From an uncultured Prevotellaceae bacterium (GTDB lineage: Bacteria > Bacteroidota > Bacteroidia > Bacteroidales > Bacteroidaceae): DNA of 64,000 bases. The notes under the pieces are model-generated. The model made no database searches and had not been told where the DNA came from. It was given only the letters and a program-made list of their open reading frames with translations. The stretch lies in contig ONCG01000006.1 in NCBI GenBank assembly GCA_900316285.1, positions 53,673 through 117,672 of the forward strand, in the 5' to 3' direction. Every line of letters begins with the position of its first letter. The stretch's first letter is position 1. The position numbers were made by a program, and so were the translations under genes. Positions 42,723 through 51,730 of this stretch are shown piece after piece.

Positions 42723-44399
42723 TTAGAAATCGGCCGGAGCAGTAATGGTCATTTCTTTGTTCGTGCGTGGATGTCGGAAGGTAATGCTTTCGGCATGCAG
42801 GTATAGGCGACTGGCCTCTTGGCTGCCATAGAGATTGTCGCCGAGAATGGGATTGCTGAGTCCTTGGCTGTGGGCACAGTGTACGCGTAGCTGATGGGTG
42901 CGACCCGTCTGTGGAAAGAGCGCCACGCGTACATGGCCATCGGTCTCACCGAGATACACCACCCTCGTTGCTGCTGGTTTGCCACGCTCGTAGTCAACGC
43001 TTTGGTAAGGTCGGTTCAGCGGATCGGAATAGAGGGGCAGGTCAATGAGTTTTTCATCCTCTCCTTGCCAACCATCTCTTTCCAGCAAAGCCACATATTT
43101 CTTTTTCACCTCATGCTGCATGAACTGCCGTTGCAAGGCGCGATAGGCCTGTCGCGTCTTTGCGATGAGAAGGAGTCCGCTGGTGGGTTGGTCCAGACGA
43201 TGAACGGTCAAGGGTGAGTCAACATCGCGATAGCGATGGCGCATGATGCTCCACACGGAGTATTTCTCCGAGATGCCTGGCACGCTGAGCAAGCCTGCCG
43301 GTTTGTTGACGACAACGATGTCACCGTCCTCATAGACGATAGGAATCTCGTTGTCAGAGGGGTGGGGAAGTAGTGAGTCCGCAACATCGAAACCTCTTAA
43401 CATCTCAACATCGCTCAGCATCCATCGCAGAATGGGCAGACATTTCCCACGGCAGGCAGGATAGAAACGACCATCGTGGCGAATCTCCACCTTCGGCGAT
43501 GCTCCCACCCAGAACATCGCCATCTGTATGGGCCGCAAGCCATGCAGAAAGGCATATTGCAAGAGTTTCGGCTCACAACACTCGCCAGCTCCGGCAGGCG
43601 GCACCCGCAGTGATGTCTCTTTGAAAATCTCGAGCAGGTTGCGGCGTTCTCCCTTGCTGTTGAGCATGTTGAACTGCTCAAAGAGCCATCGTTGTAGGGC
43701 ATCCGACAGTTCGCGCCGTTGCGCTTTCAGACGACTGATGGGTGCATCGTAGTTGGCGAGGGTAGCTTTCAACTCGTCGATGATGGCCTCATGGTATTTC
43801 TTCTTCCTGCGAAGCTCCGCTTTCATAAATTGGCTCTCGCGAATCAGTTCATCCTCTTGCTCGTGGCTGAGGTTGCCTGCGGCACGAATGTTGCGACGAC
43901 GCTCGCGCGCCTCGTTAGTGGCTTGCTGCATATCGGCGATTTCCCGCTGTGCCTTCTGCGTTGCCTGTTCCAATGCCTCGGCAGCCTGCAGCCGTTCGGG
44001 TTGCTGTTCGCGTTGTTCAACTTCGTGGTTGATGGCTGTGATGTCGGCTTCGTGGGTTTTGAAATAGCCGTCGGGTTGCAGGTAGTCGAAAACGGCTGGA
44101 ACGAATCCCGGCCAGTTGCTACGACCACGCACCTGCCCGGAGTAGCCCACGAGGAATCCGCATCTGCAGTCCTCTTGTCGCTCTACAATTAACACTCCGA
44201 ACATCTTCCCTTCCGTCTCGCCCTGCATGAGTTCCTGAATCATCGGCATAGCCTTCTCTCTGGCGAGCAGACACAGCGGATGAGGCTCGTAGTAGAACGG
44301 GTCGTTCATTCCAACAGAAATCACATGATGTCCGTCGAGAGGATGGAAGATGGCAGCCTGTTCGGCAGCTGTTACGGTGTGTTGTTTGTCGTCGGTCAT
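42723..44399 (-). CDS. RluA family pseudouridine synthase with N-terminal extension
   Basis: Start at 44399 (MTDDKQHTVTAAEQAAIFHP) is preferred over the longer frame because upstream residues (VIIMTDD) look like untranslated sequence. 558 residues. The C-terminal third (about 345-558) is the RluA catalytic domain with VVNKPAGLLSVPG, VHRLDQPTSGLLLIAKTR (catalytic aspartate), and FPQTGRTHQLRVHCA. The N-terminal about 340 residues include a Glu/Arg-rich coiled coil (about 130-230, EQREQQPERLQAAEALEQAT) and blocks such as LCLLAREKAMPMIQELMQGE seen in Bacteroidota versions of this enzyme. It modifies uridines in rRNA or tRNA; the target site is unknown. Convergent with the YidE gene. Confidence 0.9.
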   Translation of the reverse strand: MTDDKQHTVTAAEQAAIFHPLDGHHVISVGMNDPFYYEPHPLCLLAREKAMPMIQELMQGETEGKMFGVLIVERQEDCRCGFLVGYSGQVRGRSNWPGFVPAVFDYLQPDGYFKTHEADITAINHEVEQREQQPERLQAAEALEQATQKAQREIADMQQATNEARERRRNIRAAGNLSHEQEDELIRESQFMKAELRRKKKYHEAIIDELKATLANYDAPISRLKAQRRELSDALQRWLFEQFNMLNSKGERRNLLEIFKETSLRVPPAGAGECCEPKLLQYAFLHGLRPIQMAMFWVGASPKVEIRHDGRFYPACRGKCLPILRWMLSDVEMLRGFDVADSLLPHPSDNEIPIVYEDGDIVVVNKPAGLLSVPGISEKYSVWSIMRHRYRDVDSPLTVHRLDQPTSGLLLIAKTRQAYRALQRQFMQHEVKKKYVALLERDGWQGEDEKLIDLPLYSDPLNRPYQSVDYERGKPAATRVVYLGETDGHVRVALFPQTGRTHQLRVHCAHSQGLSNPILGDNLYGSQEASRLYLHAESITFRHPRTNKEMTITAPADF

Positions 44400-44583
44400 A
44401 ATAATTACGCAATGATACGAATAATCGAGCACAGGATAAAAGAAACGAGGTTCTTTTTCATGCCGAGAAGCAGTATCTTCGCGACTTTGTCGCAAAGTTA
44501 CGAAAAACTTCCAACTTTCCACATTAAACTCTAAACTTTTTCGTATCTTTGCAACCGAAAAAGAAAAAGCTATTCATCTAACT

Positions 44584-45483
44584 ATGGCAACTACTGCAAC
44601 CAAACTATGGCGCGAATGCCGCGACTATGTGATGATTACCATCGCCATGCTCAGCTACTGCATCGGATGGTCGGTATTTCTTCTGCCCAACACCATCACC
44701 ACAGGCGGCGTGGCCGGTATCTCGTCCATCTTGGAGTGGAGCCCCTTGCACATCCCTGCACAGGTGAGCTACTTCTTCATCAATGCCTGCCTGCTGTTGG
44801 TAGCACTGAAGATTCTGGGCTGGAAGTTCTGCGTGAAAACCATCTATGCCGTGACTGTGCTTACGACGTCGCTGGCACTGATTCGCGACTGGGCGTTGAG
44901 TCTGCATCTGCTACACGACGAACCCTTCATGGCAGCCATCATCGGCTCTGTGTTCTGTGGGTCGGGTGTTGGCTTGGGACTCGCTTTCCGCGGCTCTACA
45001 GGTGGCACCGACATCGTTGCTTCCATCATCAACAAGTACCGCGACATCTCGCTCGGACGCATCATCCTTATTTGTGATGTGGTTATCATCACCAGTTCCT
45101 ACTTCGTGTTGAAGGATTGGGAGCGCGTCATCTATGGCTATGTGGTGCTCTATGTCACGGCGTTCTGTATCGACCAAGTCGTCAACTCCATGCGTCGAAG
45201 CGTACAGTTCTTCATTATCAGCGATCATTATGAGGAAATTGGCCGACGCATCAACGAGCACCACCGGGGCTGCACCATGATCGATGCTCATGGCTTCTAT
45301 TCCGGCAAGGAAGTGAAAATGCTGTTTGTGCTGGCGAAGCGTCGCGAGAGTGCAAAGATCTTCGAGATTATCAACGATGCCGACCCTTCAGCATTCGTTT
45401 CGCAGAGTGCCGTCATCGGTGTCTATGGAGAAGGCTTCGACCGCTTCAAGGTAAAACATCGCACACCGAAGCCTATTCAGTAG
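44584..45483 (+). CDS. YitT family membrane protein (DUF161/DUF2179)
   Basis: A 299-residue inner-membrane protein with about six hydrophobic segments in the N-terminal 190 residues (LSYCIGWSVFLLPNTITTGG, FRGSTGGTDIVASIINKYRD are DUF161 signatures). A soluble C-terminal DUF2179 domain follows (FFIISDHYEEIGRRINEHHR, GCTMIDAHGFYSGKEVKMLF, FVSQSAVIGVYGEGFD). The family's role is not settled; some members are linked to transport. It is preceded by a TATCTTTG box at 44544-44551, and is convergent with lolE across a perfect 18-bp-stem hairpin. Length and motifs are normal. Confidence 0.9.
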   Translation: MATTATKLWRECRDYVMITIAMLSYCIGWSVFLLPNTITTGGVAGISSILEWSPLHIPAQVSYFFINACLLLVALKILGWKFCVKTIYAVTVLTTSLALIRDWALSLHLLHDEPFMAAIIGSVFCGSGVGLGLAFRGSTGGTDIVASIINKYRDISLGRIILICDVVIITSSYFVLKDWERVIYGYVVLYVTAFCIDQVVNSMRRSVQFFIISDHYEEIGRRINEHHRGCTMIDAHGFYSGKEVKMLFVLAKRRESAKIFEIINDADPSAFVSQSAVIGVYGEGFDRFKVKHRTPKPIQ

Positions 45484-45511
45484 AATACTTTATGCGGCCT
45501 AAAAAGCCAGT

Positions 45512-45551
45512 AAACACATAGCCCAGGGCAATCGCCCTGGGCTATGTGTTT
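45512..45551. terminator. Shared bidirectional hairpin terminator
   Basis: Perfect 18-bp arms (AAACACATAGCCCAGGGC, 45512-45529; inverse 45534-45551) with an AATC loop, between convergent genes. The minus-strand side is followed by a T-rich stretch (GGCTTTTTAGG). Confidence 0.85.
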
Positions 45552-45574
45552 GCTGACTATTTCCCCACTTCGCT

Positions 45575-45602
45575 CAAGAACGCGGCACGCCGCGTCCCTA
45601 CA
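45575..45602. repeat. Element A, half copy supplying a stop codon
   Basis: CAAGAACGCGGCACGCCGCG, TCCCTACA is one arm of element A. The TAG stop codon of the lolE-like gene (45598-45600) lies inside its terminal TGTAGGG. Confidence 0.85.
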
Positions 45603-46860
45603 CGTTTCCTTGCTGGGTGTCGGCTTTATCGGTGTTCAGCAGGCGTCTTGAGAAATGCTGTACGGGATACCATACCGCCACGCTGCCTACCACCAGCACA
45701 GTGAAGAACACCAGTAGCACATCTTGATAATGTACGCTCACGGGATAGGCGTTCACAACGAACATGCCCGAGCTGCCACCCATGCCGACGAGGCCAAAGC
45801 GCTGTTGCAACCAACAGAGCAACAAGCCCAATGCGACACCCACGATGGCACCAATGGCAACAATCAGACGACCCTCGAAAAGGAAGATGCTACTGATTTG
45901 CCGATCGTTGGCGCCGAGGTTACGCAGCGTCACTACATCTTCGCGCTTGTCGATGATGAGCATCGAAAGTGAGCCGATGATGTTGAAACACGCCACGATG
46001 AGGATGAACGTGAGGAAGATGTAGGCGATGAATTTCTCAATCTGCATGATCTTGAACGTGTCGGCCTGCTGCTCGAAGCGGTCCAGCACCTTGTATTTGC
46101 CGTTGGCAATGGAGCGCATGCGCTTCTTCACTGCCTCCAGGTCGCTGCCAGCCTTCAGGCGCAGTTCCAGAGACGTGAGCATGCCCTGCTGTTCGAACAG
46201 TCGACGCGCGAAGCCGATGGGTGCGAGGATGTAGCTCTTGTCGTACTTGCCTTGCCGCGTGGCAAACACCACGCCCGGCGAGATGAGCGAGTCGACCACG
46301 AAGCCGTCCTGCGGATTCGAGAGGTCGAGCTGTCCTTCGCGGCGCGGCGCATAGACGTGTAGATAGTTGCCGAAGCGTGCTCCCGTGCCGAGATCCTGTG
46401 CCAGACGAATGCCCAGCGTGCCATATTCCAGGTCGGCAGCGTGCAGTTGGAACTCGCCATCGCCATAGACAATTTCGTTGATGTGCGTCAGCTCCGTGAA
46501 GTTGTCGTCGACACCTTTCACCGTCACCATCGCCTGATGACCTTCATAGATGGCGAGCGCCATTTCTTCTACCGACTCCGTTGCCACATCGACCTCCGGT
46601 AGTTGGCGAATCTCCGTGAGCACGGGGTCGTCGCTCGGTGCATCCTTTCCTTCCACGGGCACCACCTTCAACTGCGGGTCGAACTGCGTGAAGAACGTTG
46701 CCACGAGGTCGTGGAAGCCGTTGAACACGCTCAGCACGATGATCAGTGCCATTGTAGCCACGACGACGCCTGCCATCGAGATCATCGAGATCACGTTGAT
46801 GGCATTCGTCGACTTCTTCGAAAAGAGGTAGCGTCGCGCTATGTAGAAGGGAAAATTCAT
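45598..46860 (-). CDS. FtsX-like permease of LolC/LolE type
   Basis: 420 residues, an inner-membrane permease: an N-terminal transmembrane helix (INVISMISMAGVVVATMALI), a large periplasmic domain (about 50-270), and three C-terminal helices (IEKFIAYIFLTFILIVACFN, IVGVALGLLLCW, VLVVGSVAVWYPVQ). The LSVFNGFHDLV and LSMLIIDKREDVVTLRNLGA blocks are typical of LolC/E, which move lipoproteins from the inner membrane to LolA. It overlaps rbfA by 4 bp (ATGA), as in many Bacteroidota. The ATPase partner LolD is not nearby. The C-terminus (ADTQQGNV) ends at a TAG inside the repeat element at 45575-45602, so the native end may have been altered. Confidence 0.9.
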   Translation of the reverse strand: MNFPFYIARRYLFSKKSTNAINVISMISMAGVVVATMALIIVLSVFNGFHDLVATFFTQFDPQLKVVPVEGKDAPSDDPVLTEIRQLPEVDVATESVEEMALAIYEGHQAMVTVKGVDDNFTELTHINEIVYGDGEFQLHAADLEYGTLGIRLAQDLGTGARFGNYLHVYAPRREGQLDLSNPQDGFVVDSLISPGVVFATRQGKYDKSYILAPIGFARRLFEQQGMLTSLELRLKAGSDLEAVKKRMRSIANGKYKVLDRFEQQADTFKIMQIEKFIAYIFLTFILIVACFNIIGSLSMLIIDKREDVVTLRNLGANDRQISSIFLFEGRLIVAIGAIVGVALGLLLCWLQQRFGLVGMGGSSGMFVVNAYPVSVHYQDVLLVFFTVLVVGSVAVWYPVQHFSRRLLNTDKADTQQGNV

Positions 46861-47192
46861 TTCTTCAGCAGTTCGTCGATGCGGTCGATGTAGTCTAAAG
46901 AGTCATCGATGAAGAAGCGCAGCTCCGGGATGATGCGCACCTGATTGCGAATGCGTGTGCCCAGCTCATAGCGGATGGTCTTCATGTTGGCATTCACGTT
47001 GCCGATGATTTCCTCACCGCGCTCGCTAGGGAACACGCTCAGGTAGGCCGTGCAGATGCTCAGGTCGGGACTCACCTTTGCGCGAGTCACCGAAACCATC
47101 ACACCATGCATTGCCCGCGTCTGCTCCTGGAAAATCTGTGCCAGTTCTTTCTGCAGCAATCGAGCTATTTTGTTCTGTCTTGTTTCTTGCAT
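46857..47192 (-). CDS. rbfA: 30S ribosome-binding factor A
   Basis: 111 residues, the size of RbfA, a KH-like protein that binds the 30S subunit and helps 16S rRNA maturation at its 5' end. Signatures: RQNKIARLLQKELAQIFQEQ, MVSVTRAKVSPDLSICTAYLSVFPS and ELRFFIDDSLDYIDRIDELL (the characteristic PxLxFxxDxS end). It overlaps the lolE start by 4 bp. Upstream (47193-47330) lies filler with TTTAGGG-like repeats and repeat D, with no clear promoter seen. Confidence 0.95.
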   Translation of the reverse strand: MQETRQNKIARLLQKELAQIFQEQTRAMHGVMVSVTRAKVSPDLSICTAYLSVFPSERGEEIIGNVNANMKTIRYELGTRIRNQVRIIPELRFFIDDSLDYIDRIDELLKK

Positions 47193-47207
47193 TCTTAATT
47201 TTTAATT

Positions 47208-47252
47208 TTAGGGTCTTTAGGGTATTTAGGGTTTTTAGGGTATTTAGGGTAA
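47208..47252 (+). repeat. TTTAGGG-type short tandem motif
   Basis: Between rbfA and carB the sequence repeats TTTAGGG with A/T spacers (TTTAGGGTATTTAGGGTTTT, TAGGGTATTTAGGGT). Length heterogeneity and position suggest slippage-prone filler. Confidence 0.75.
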
Positions 47253-47280
47253 GACCTCAACGTCTCAACCTCTCCGCTCG

Positions 47281-47320
47281 ACCCACAGGGGCGCTTTCGT
47301 AGCGAAGCGGAGAAAGAACC
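47281..47320 (+). repeat. Dispersed repeat D, copy 3
   Basis: ACCCACAGGGGCGCTTTCGT, AGCGAAGCGGAGAAAGAACC; the complement of 6304-6342 and a degenerate copy at 22032-22068 match it. Confidence 0.75.
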
Positions 47321-47330
47321 TCTAAACTTC

Positions 47331-50300
47331 TTAGTTATTATACTCCTGCCAGCTCTTCACGGGGATGTCCTCGAGGCGGAGATTGCAGAAAGCACGCACG
47401 AAGGCTTTCGCCAGGCGCACATTGGTCATCAGCGGGATGTTGTGGTCGATGGCGGCACGGCGAATGCGATAGCCATTGGTGAGCTCGCGCTTCGAGTGGT
47501 TCTTCGGAACGTTCACGATGAGATCAATCTCGTGGTTCGCAATGAGGTCCATCACCTGCACGGGAGCCTCGGGGCTGACTTCCTCATCGGGCCAGGCAAC
47601 GGCAATCGCCTTCACATTGTTATCGTTCAGATAGCGGGCGGTGCCACGTGTGGCATACACCTTGAAGCCTTTCTCCACGAGCATCTGGGCACCTTCCAGC
47701 ATGTCCACCTTACCTTTTGCACCACCCGAGGAGATGAGCACGGCCTTCTCCGGCAGACGATAGCCCGTGGCGATGAGGGCGTTGAGCAGGGCCTCGTCGA
47801 GCGAGTCGCCCAAGCAGCCTACCTCGCCCGTCGACGACATGTCGACACCCAGCACCGGGTCGGCATTCTGCAGACGTGCGAACGAGAACTGCGAAGCCTT
47901 CACGCCGATGCGATCGATGTCGAACTCGTTCTTGTCGGGACGCGAGTAGGGCACGCCGAGCATGATCTTCGTGGCGGTCTCGATGAAGTTGCGCTTCAGA
48001 ATCTTCGACACAAACGGGAACGAACGCGATGCACGGAGGTTACACTCGATGACCTTCACCTCGCGGTTCTTGGCCAAATACTGAATGTTGAACGGTCCGC
48101 AGATGTTCAGTTCTTTCGCAATCTTGCGCGAAATCTTCTTAATCTGGCGTACGGTGGAGAAGTAGATGTGCTGTGCAGGGAAGATCATCGTGGCGTCGCC
48201 AGAGTGTACACCAGCATACTCCACATGCTCGGAGATGGCATACTCGATGATCTCGCCCTTGTCGGCAACAGCGTCGAACTCAATTTCCTTCGTGTCCTGC
48301 ATGAACTGCGACACCACGACGGGATAGTCTTTCGACACCTCTGTTGCCATATCGAGGAAGCGATGCAGCTCCTCGTCGTCATAGCACACGTTCATGGCGG
48401 CACCACTGAGCACATAGCTGGGGCGTACCAAGACGGGATAGCCCACCTCGCTGACGAATTCCTTGATGTCGTCGAACGAAGTCAGCGCACGCCAGCGCGG
48501 CTGGTCGATGCCCAACTTGTCGAGCATGGCGGAGAACTTATCGCGGTTTTCGGCGCGGTCGATGTCGACGGGGCTCGTGCCGAGCACGGGCACGTGCTGG
48601 CGATAGAGCTTCATGGCGAGATTGTTTGGAATCTGTCCACCTACGGAAACGATGACGCCGCGCGGCTGTTCGATGTCGATGACGTCGAGCACGCGCTCCA
48701 GCGACAACTCGTCGAAGTAGAGGCGGTCGCACATGTCATAGTCGGTCGACACGGTCTCGGGGTTGTAGTTGATCATCACGCTCTGATAACCCTGACGGCG
48801 AGCGGTCTCGATGGCGTTCACCGAGCACCAGTCGAACTCCACGCTCGAACCGATGCGGTAGGCACCCGAGCCCAGCACCACGATGGCTGGTGCCACGTGG
48901 GGCACGTTCTTCAGGCGTGTGTTATCGTCCTTCGTATAAGTGAAGTAGAGGTAGTTGGTCTCCTGCTCGGAAGCTACGGTGTCGATGCGGCGCACCTGCG
49001 GCAGGATGCCACGCTGCTTGCGCTCGCGACGTACCTCCAAGTTCTCTTTCTCCATGTTTCCACTGGTGGGTTTCAACACGAAGCGGGCAATTTGGAAGTC
49101 GCTGAAGCCGGCCTGCTTCACCTCGGTGAGGAACTCGTCGGTGAGCTCGTCGAGCGAGTTCAGCTTCTGCAGCTCGTGCTTCAGGTCGACGATGTGCTTC
49201 AGTCGTGTGAGGAACCACTTGTCGATCTTCGTCAGTTCTTCGATGCGGTCGATGCTGTAGCCTTCCTCCAGAGCCTGGGCGATGGCGAAGATGCGCAGGT
49301 CGGTGGGATTCTGCAAGGCGTCGTCGAGGTTGTCGAAGCGTGTGTGGTCATTGCCCACGAAGCCATGCATGCCCTGGCCAATCATGCGCAGACCCTTCTG
49401 AATCATCTCTTCGAATGTGCGGCCGATGGACATGATCTCACCCACCGACTTCATCGATGAGCCAATGAGACGGCTCACGCCGGCAAACTTCGTCAGGTCC
49501 CAGCGAGGAATCTTACAAATCATGTAGTCGAGGCTCGGAGCCACATAGGCCGATTGAGGCGTTCCCATCTTACCAATCTGGTCGAGGGTATAGCCCAGCG
49601 CAATCTTTGCTGCCACGAAGGCAAGCGGATAGCCCGTGGCCTTCGATGCCAGCGCACTCGAACGCGACAGACGGGCATTGATTTCGATGATGCGATAGTC
49701 GTTGGTTTCGGCATTGAAAGCAAACTGGATGTTGCACTCGCCAACGATGTTCAGGTGCTTCACGCAGCTGATGGTGATGTCCTGCAGCATCTTCACCTGC
49801 TCATCGGTGAGCGAACAGGTGGGAGCCACGACGATAGACTCACCCGTGTGGATGCCCAGCGGGTCGAAGTTTTCCATCGAGGCAACGGTGAAGCAGTGGT
49901 CGTTCTTGTCGCGGATGCACTCGAACTCAATCTCCTTCCAACCCTTCAGCGACTCCTCAACAAGAATCTGCGGGGCGAACGTGAAGGCGCTCTCTGCCAA
50001 TTCGCGGAAAGCCTTCTCATCAGGACAGATGCCGGAGCCCAGACCTCCCAGCGCATAGGCCGAGCGAATCATAATGGGGAACCCAATCTCGTTGGCTGCC
50101 TTCAAAGCGTCGTCCATCGACTCTACAGCGTGGCTCACAGGTGTCTTCAGACCAGCCTCGTCGAGTCGGCGCACGAAACGGTCGCGGTCCTCAGTGTCCA
50201 TGATGGCCTCTACGCTTGTGCCCAGCACTTCTACGCCATATTCCTTCAGCACGCCCGTCTGATAGAGCTCGGTGCCGCAGTTCAGCGCCGTCTGGCCGCC

Positions 50301-50567
50301 AAAGGCCAAGAGGATGCCGTCGGGGCGCTCCTTCTTGATGATCTCCGTTACGAAGTGAGTCGTCACGGGCTGGAAATACACTTTGTCGGCAATGCCTTCC
50401 GACGTTTGGATGGTGGCAATGTTCGGGTTCACGAGAACACTCTGGATGCCCTCTTCACGCAAAGCCTTCAAGGCCTGCGAACCCGAGTAGTCGAATTCAC
50501 CTGCCTGTCCAATCTTCAAAGCACCGCTGCCCAGCACCAGTACCTTGGAAAGTTTCTTGTTCATCAT
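47331..50567 (-). CDS. carB: Carbamoyl-phosphate synthase large subunit
   Basis: 1078 residues, full length for CarB, which makes carbamoyl phosphate for arginine and pyrimidines from bicarbonate, ATP and ammonia delivered by CarA. The two ATP-grasp halves are visible: VLVLGSGALKIGQAGEFDYSG at the start, IVVLGSGAYRIGSSVEFDWC in the second half, and IRSAYALGGLGSGI and VRPSYVLSGAAMNV as ATP-grasp loops. The C-terminal MGS-like allosteric domain (LISSGGAKGKVDMLEG, RGTARYLNDNNVKAIAV) is present. carA is not in the window, unusual but not rare in Bacteroidota. Promoter at 50600-50630. Confidence 0.97.
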   Translation of the reverse strand: MMNKKLSKVLVLGSGALKIGQAGEFDYSGSQALKALREEGIQSVLVNPNIATIQTSEGIADKVYFQPVTTHFVTEIIKKERPDGILLAFGGQTALNCGTELYQTGVLKEYGVEVLGTSVEAIMDTEDRDRFVRRLDEAGLKTPVSHAVESMDDALKAANEIGFPIMIRSAYALGGLGSGICPDEKAFRELAESAFTFAPQILVEESLKGWKEIEFECIRDKNDHCFTVASMENFDPLGIHTGESIVVAPTCSLTDEQVKMLQDITISCVKHLNIVGECNIQFAFNAETNDYRIIEINARLSRSSALASKATGYPLAFVAAKIALGYTLDQIGKMGTPQSAYVAPSLDYMICKIPRWDLTKFAGVSRLIGSSMKSVGEIMSIGRTFEEMIQKGLRMIGQGMHGFVGNDHTRFDNLDDALQNPTDLRIFAIAQALEEGYSIDRIEELTKIDKWFLTRLKHIVDLKHELQKLNSLDELTDEFLTEVKQAGFSDFQIARFVLKPTSGNMEKENLEVRRERKQRGILPQVRRIDTVASEQETNYLYFTYTKDDNTRLKNVPHVAPAIVVLGSGAYRIGSSVEFDWCSVNAIETARRQGYQSVMINYNPETVSTDYDMCDRLYFDELSLERVLDVIDIEQPRGVIVSVGGQIPNNLAMKLYRQHVPVLGTSPVDIDRAENRDKFSAMLDKLGIDQPRWRALTSFDDIKEFVSEVGYPVLVRPSYVLSGAAMNVCYDDEELHRFLDMATEVSKDYPVVVSQFMQDTKEIEFDAVADKGEIIEYAISEHVEYAGVHSGDATMIFPAQHIYFSTVRQIKKISRKIAKELNICGPFNIQYLAKNREVKVIECNLRASRSFPFVSKILKRNFIETATKIMLGVPYSRPDKNEFDIDRIGVKASQFSFARLQNADPVLGVDMSSTGEVGCLGDSLDEALLNALIATGYRLPEKAVLISSGGAKGKVDMLEGAQMLVEKGFKVYATRGTARYLNDNNVKAIAVAWPDEEVSPEAPVQVMDLIANHEIDLIVNVPKNHSKRELTNGYRIRRAAIDHNIPLMTNVRLAKAFVRAFCNLRLEDIPVKSWQEYNN

Positions 50568-50599
50568 CTAGTTATTTGTTTGTTATCGCTTCCAGGGTG

Positions 50600-50630
50600 C
50601 AAAGTTACTAAAAGTTGAGTGCAAAACAAA
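50600..50630 (-). promoter_or_regulatory. Promoter of carB
   Basis: Minus strand: TTTG (50627-50630), 19-bp spacer, TAACTTTG (50600-50607), about 28 nt before the start codon. Confidence 0.7.
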
Positions 50631-50767
50631 GAAACTCTTTTCTTTTTTTTGTTTTCAAATGAAAAAAGTTCAGGCGAAAGGAAAAGTAACTTGGTATCGT
50701 CTCGAGCATCAAATTGGTTTCGTATAGCAGTCTTTATTGATTGCAAAAAGACAGTGCCAGAAAATGT
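50631..50767. other. Unannotated stretch upstream of carB
   Basis: AT-rich sequence, part of the about 470-bp gap between carB and the next gene. No frame or structure was recognised here; the 22-bp array follows. Confidence 0.5.
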
Positions 50768-50943
50768 GCGGTATGCTGGCACAACTTGTGCAGCAATGCT
50801 GCACTAGTTAGGCAGCAATGTTGCACAACTTCGGCAGCAATGCTGCACAACTTCGGCAGTAATGCTGCGCAAAAGCCAAAGCAATGCAGTTGGCTTCTGA
50901 AAGCAATGTAGTTGGATTGTGATAGCTATACAGTTGGTTTTTA
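50768..50943 (+). repeat. 22-bp tandem array 2 (8 units)
   Basis: Units of exactly 22 bp start at 50768, 50790, 50812, 50834, 50856, 50878, 50900 and 50922. Four (50790-50877) carry the core GCAGCAATGCTGC or near variants, with tails such as ACTAGTTAG or ACAACTTCG; the last three read AAGCAATGCAGTTGG plus CTTCTG-like tails. This is the same order (palindromic, then TTGG type) and the same core AGCAATGCT as array 1. It lies upstream of carB and downstream of the gene at 51038. Confidence 0.9.
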
Positions 50944-50962
50944 AACGTCACAACGCAGCATT

Positions 50963-50997
50963 AAAAAACCGCGACAGGCGATTGTGGCCTGTCGCGG
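50963..50997 (-). terminator. Rho-independent terminator of the unknown secreted-protein gene
   Basis: CCGCGACAGGC (50969-50979) pairs with GCCTGTCGCGG (50987-50997); on the minus strand the stem is followed by TTTTTT (50963-50968). Confidence 0.9.
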
Positions 50998-51037
50998 ATT
51001 ATGTAGGTTTGTTTGATGATGCTCTTTTCTTTAACAG

Positions 51038-51730
51038 CTATAGCGTCATCAGGTAGTCGATAACTTGCAACATGCCCTCGGCAGTAAGTGTGTCGATGTG
51101 GTTGTTGTGCACGTACTGCTTGATCTGAGCCTTCTTCGTGGGGAAGGCCTTCAGCACGCTCTTCATGCCCTTCACGCCGTACTCGCGGCCGTCCTTCGTG
51201 AAGTAGTAGGTGCTTTGGTTCTTCGTCTTCCAAACGTCGAAGTTGCGGCCGTTGCCGTCGTTTTGGTTTGTACCGAAGGTGCCGTTGTACATGCCGCCGC
51301 TGATGCCGGCAACTGTGCCCAAGCCAAACTGGTCGCTGAGCTGCACTTTGCGCGAAGGAGCTTGTGAGATGCTACCAAGAGCGCCCTTGTAACCTTCGTG
51401 GACCTTGGTGATGTGCCAGCCAACGAGCAGACGGTTGCCATCCTCGCGGTCGATGACCTCGCAGAATTGCTTGTCCTTATAGATCCAGCGGCTGCCGCCC
51501 ATGTAGAGAGTATCGATAGTTTCGGGGGCAAGCAGTTCCATAAGTTGTTCGCCCTGCATGAACATCACTTTTCGGTTTGCGACGTCGTAGTTGGCTTTGG
51601 CCACGTTCTTGGCACCATTCTTATAGAGGATGTTTGTCTTCACGAAGTCTGCATAGAAGTAGACACGCTTTTCCTGTGCCATAGCAGTCGCACAGACAGC
51701 AAGCAGGATGACGATGAAGTATTTACGCAT
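51038..51730 (-). CDS. Secreted protein of unknown function
   Basis: 230 residues with a signal peptide (MRKYFIVILLAVCATAMAQ). I do not recognise the family. The N-terminal part (about 20-125) predicts beta structure (VANRKVMFMQGEQLMELL, IDTLYMGGSRWIYKDKQFCE). The C-terminal part is helical and ends NHIDTLTAEGMLQVIDYLMTL. A segment KTKNQSTYYFTKDGREYGV recalls proteins with a short repeated Tyr-rich core, but no catalytic motif is visible. It has its own strong terminator and a TAACTTTG box on the minus strand at 51762-51769, so it is monocistronic. It lies downstream of the SusCD genes on the same strand, 183 bp apart. Confidence 0.65.
   Translation of the reverse strand: MRKYFIVILLAVCATAMAQEKRVYFYADFVKTNILYKNGAKNVAKANYDVANRKVMFMQGEQLMELLAPETIDTLYMGGSRWIYKDKQFCEVIDREDGNRLLVGWHITKVHEGYKGALGSISQAPSRKVQLSDQFGLGTVAGISGGMYNGTFGTNQNDGNGRNFDVWKTKNQSTYYFTKDGREYGVKGMKSVLKAFPTKKAQIKQYVHNNHIDTLTAEGMLQVIDYLMTL

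Noticed and set aside
47208-47252. TTTAGGG motif as a telomere-like sequence
   Set aside because: Spacers are irregular and it lies between two housekeeping genes; similar slippage-type filler occurs at 61890-61955 and 27632-27660.
47442-49460. 672-codon frame opposite carB
   Set aside because: Antisense shadow of the highly conserved carB gene.
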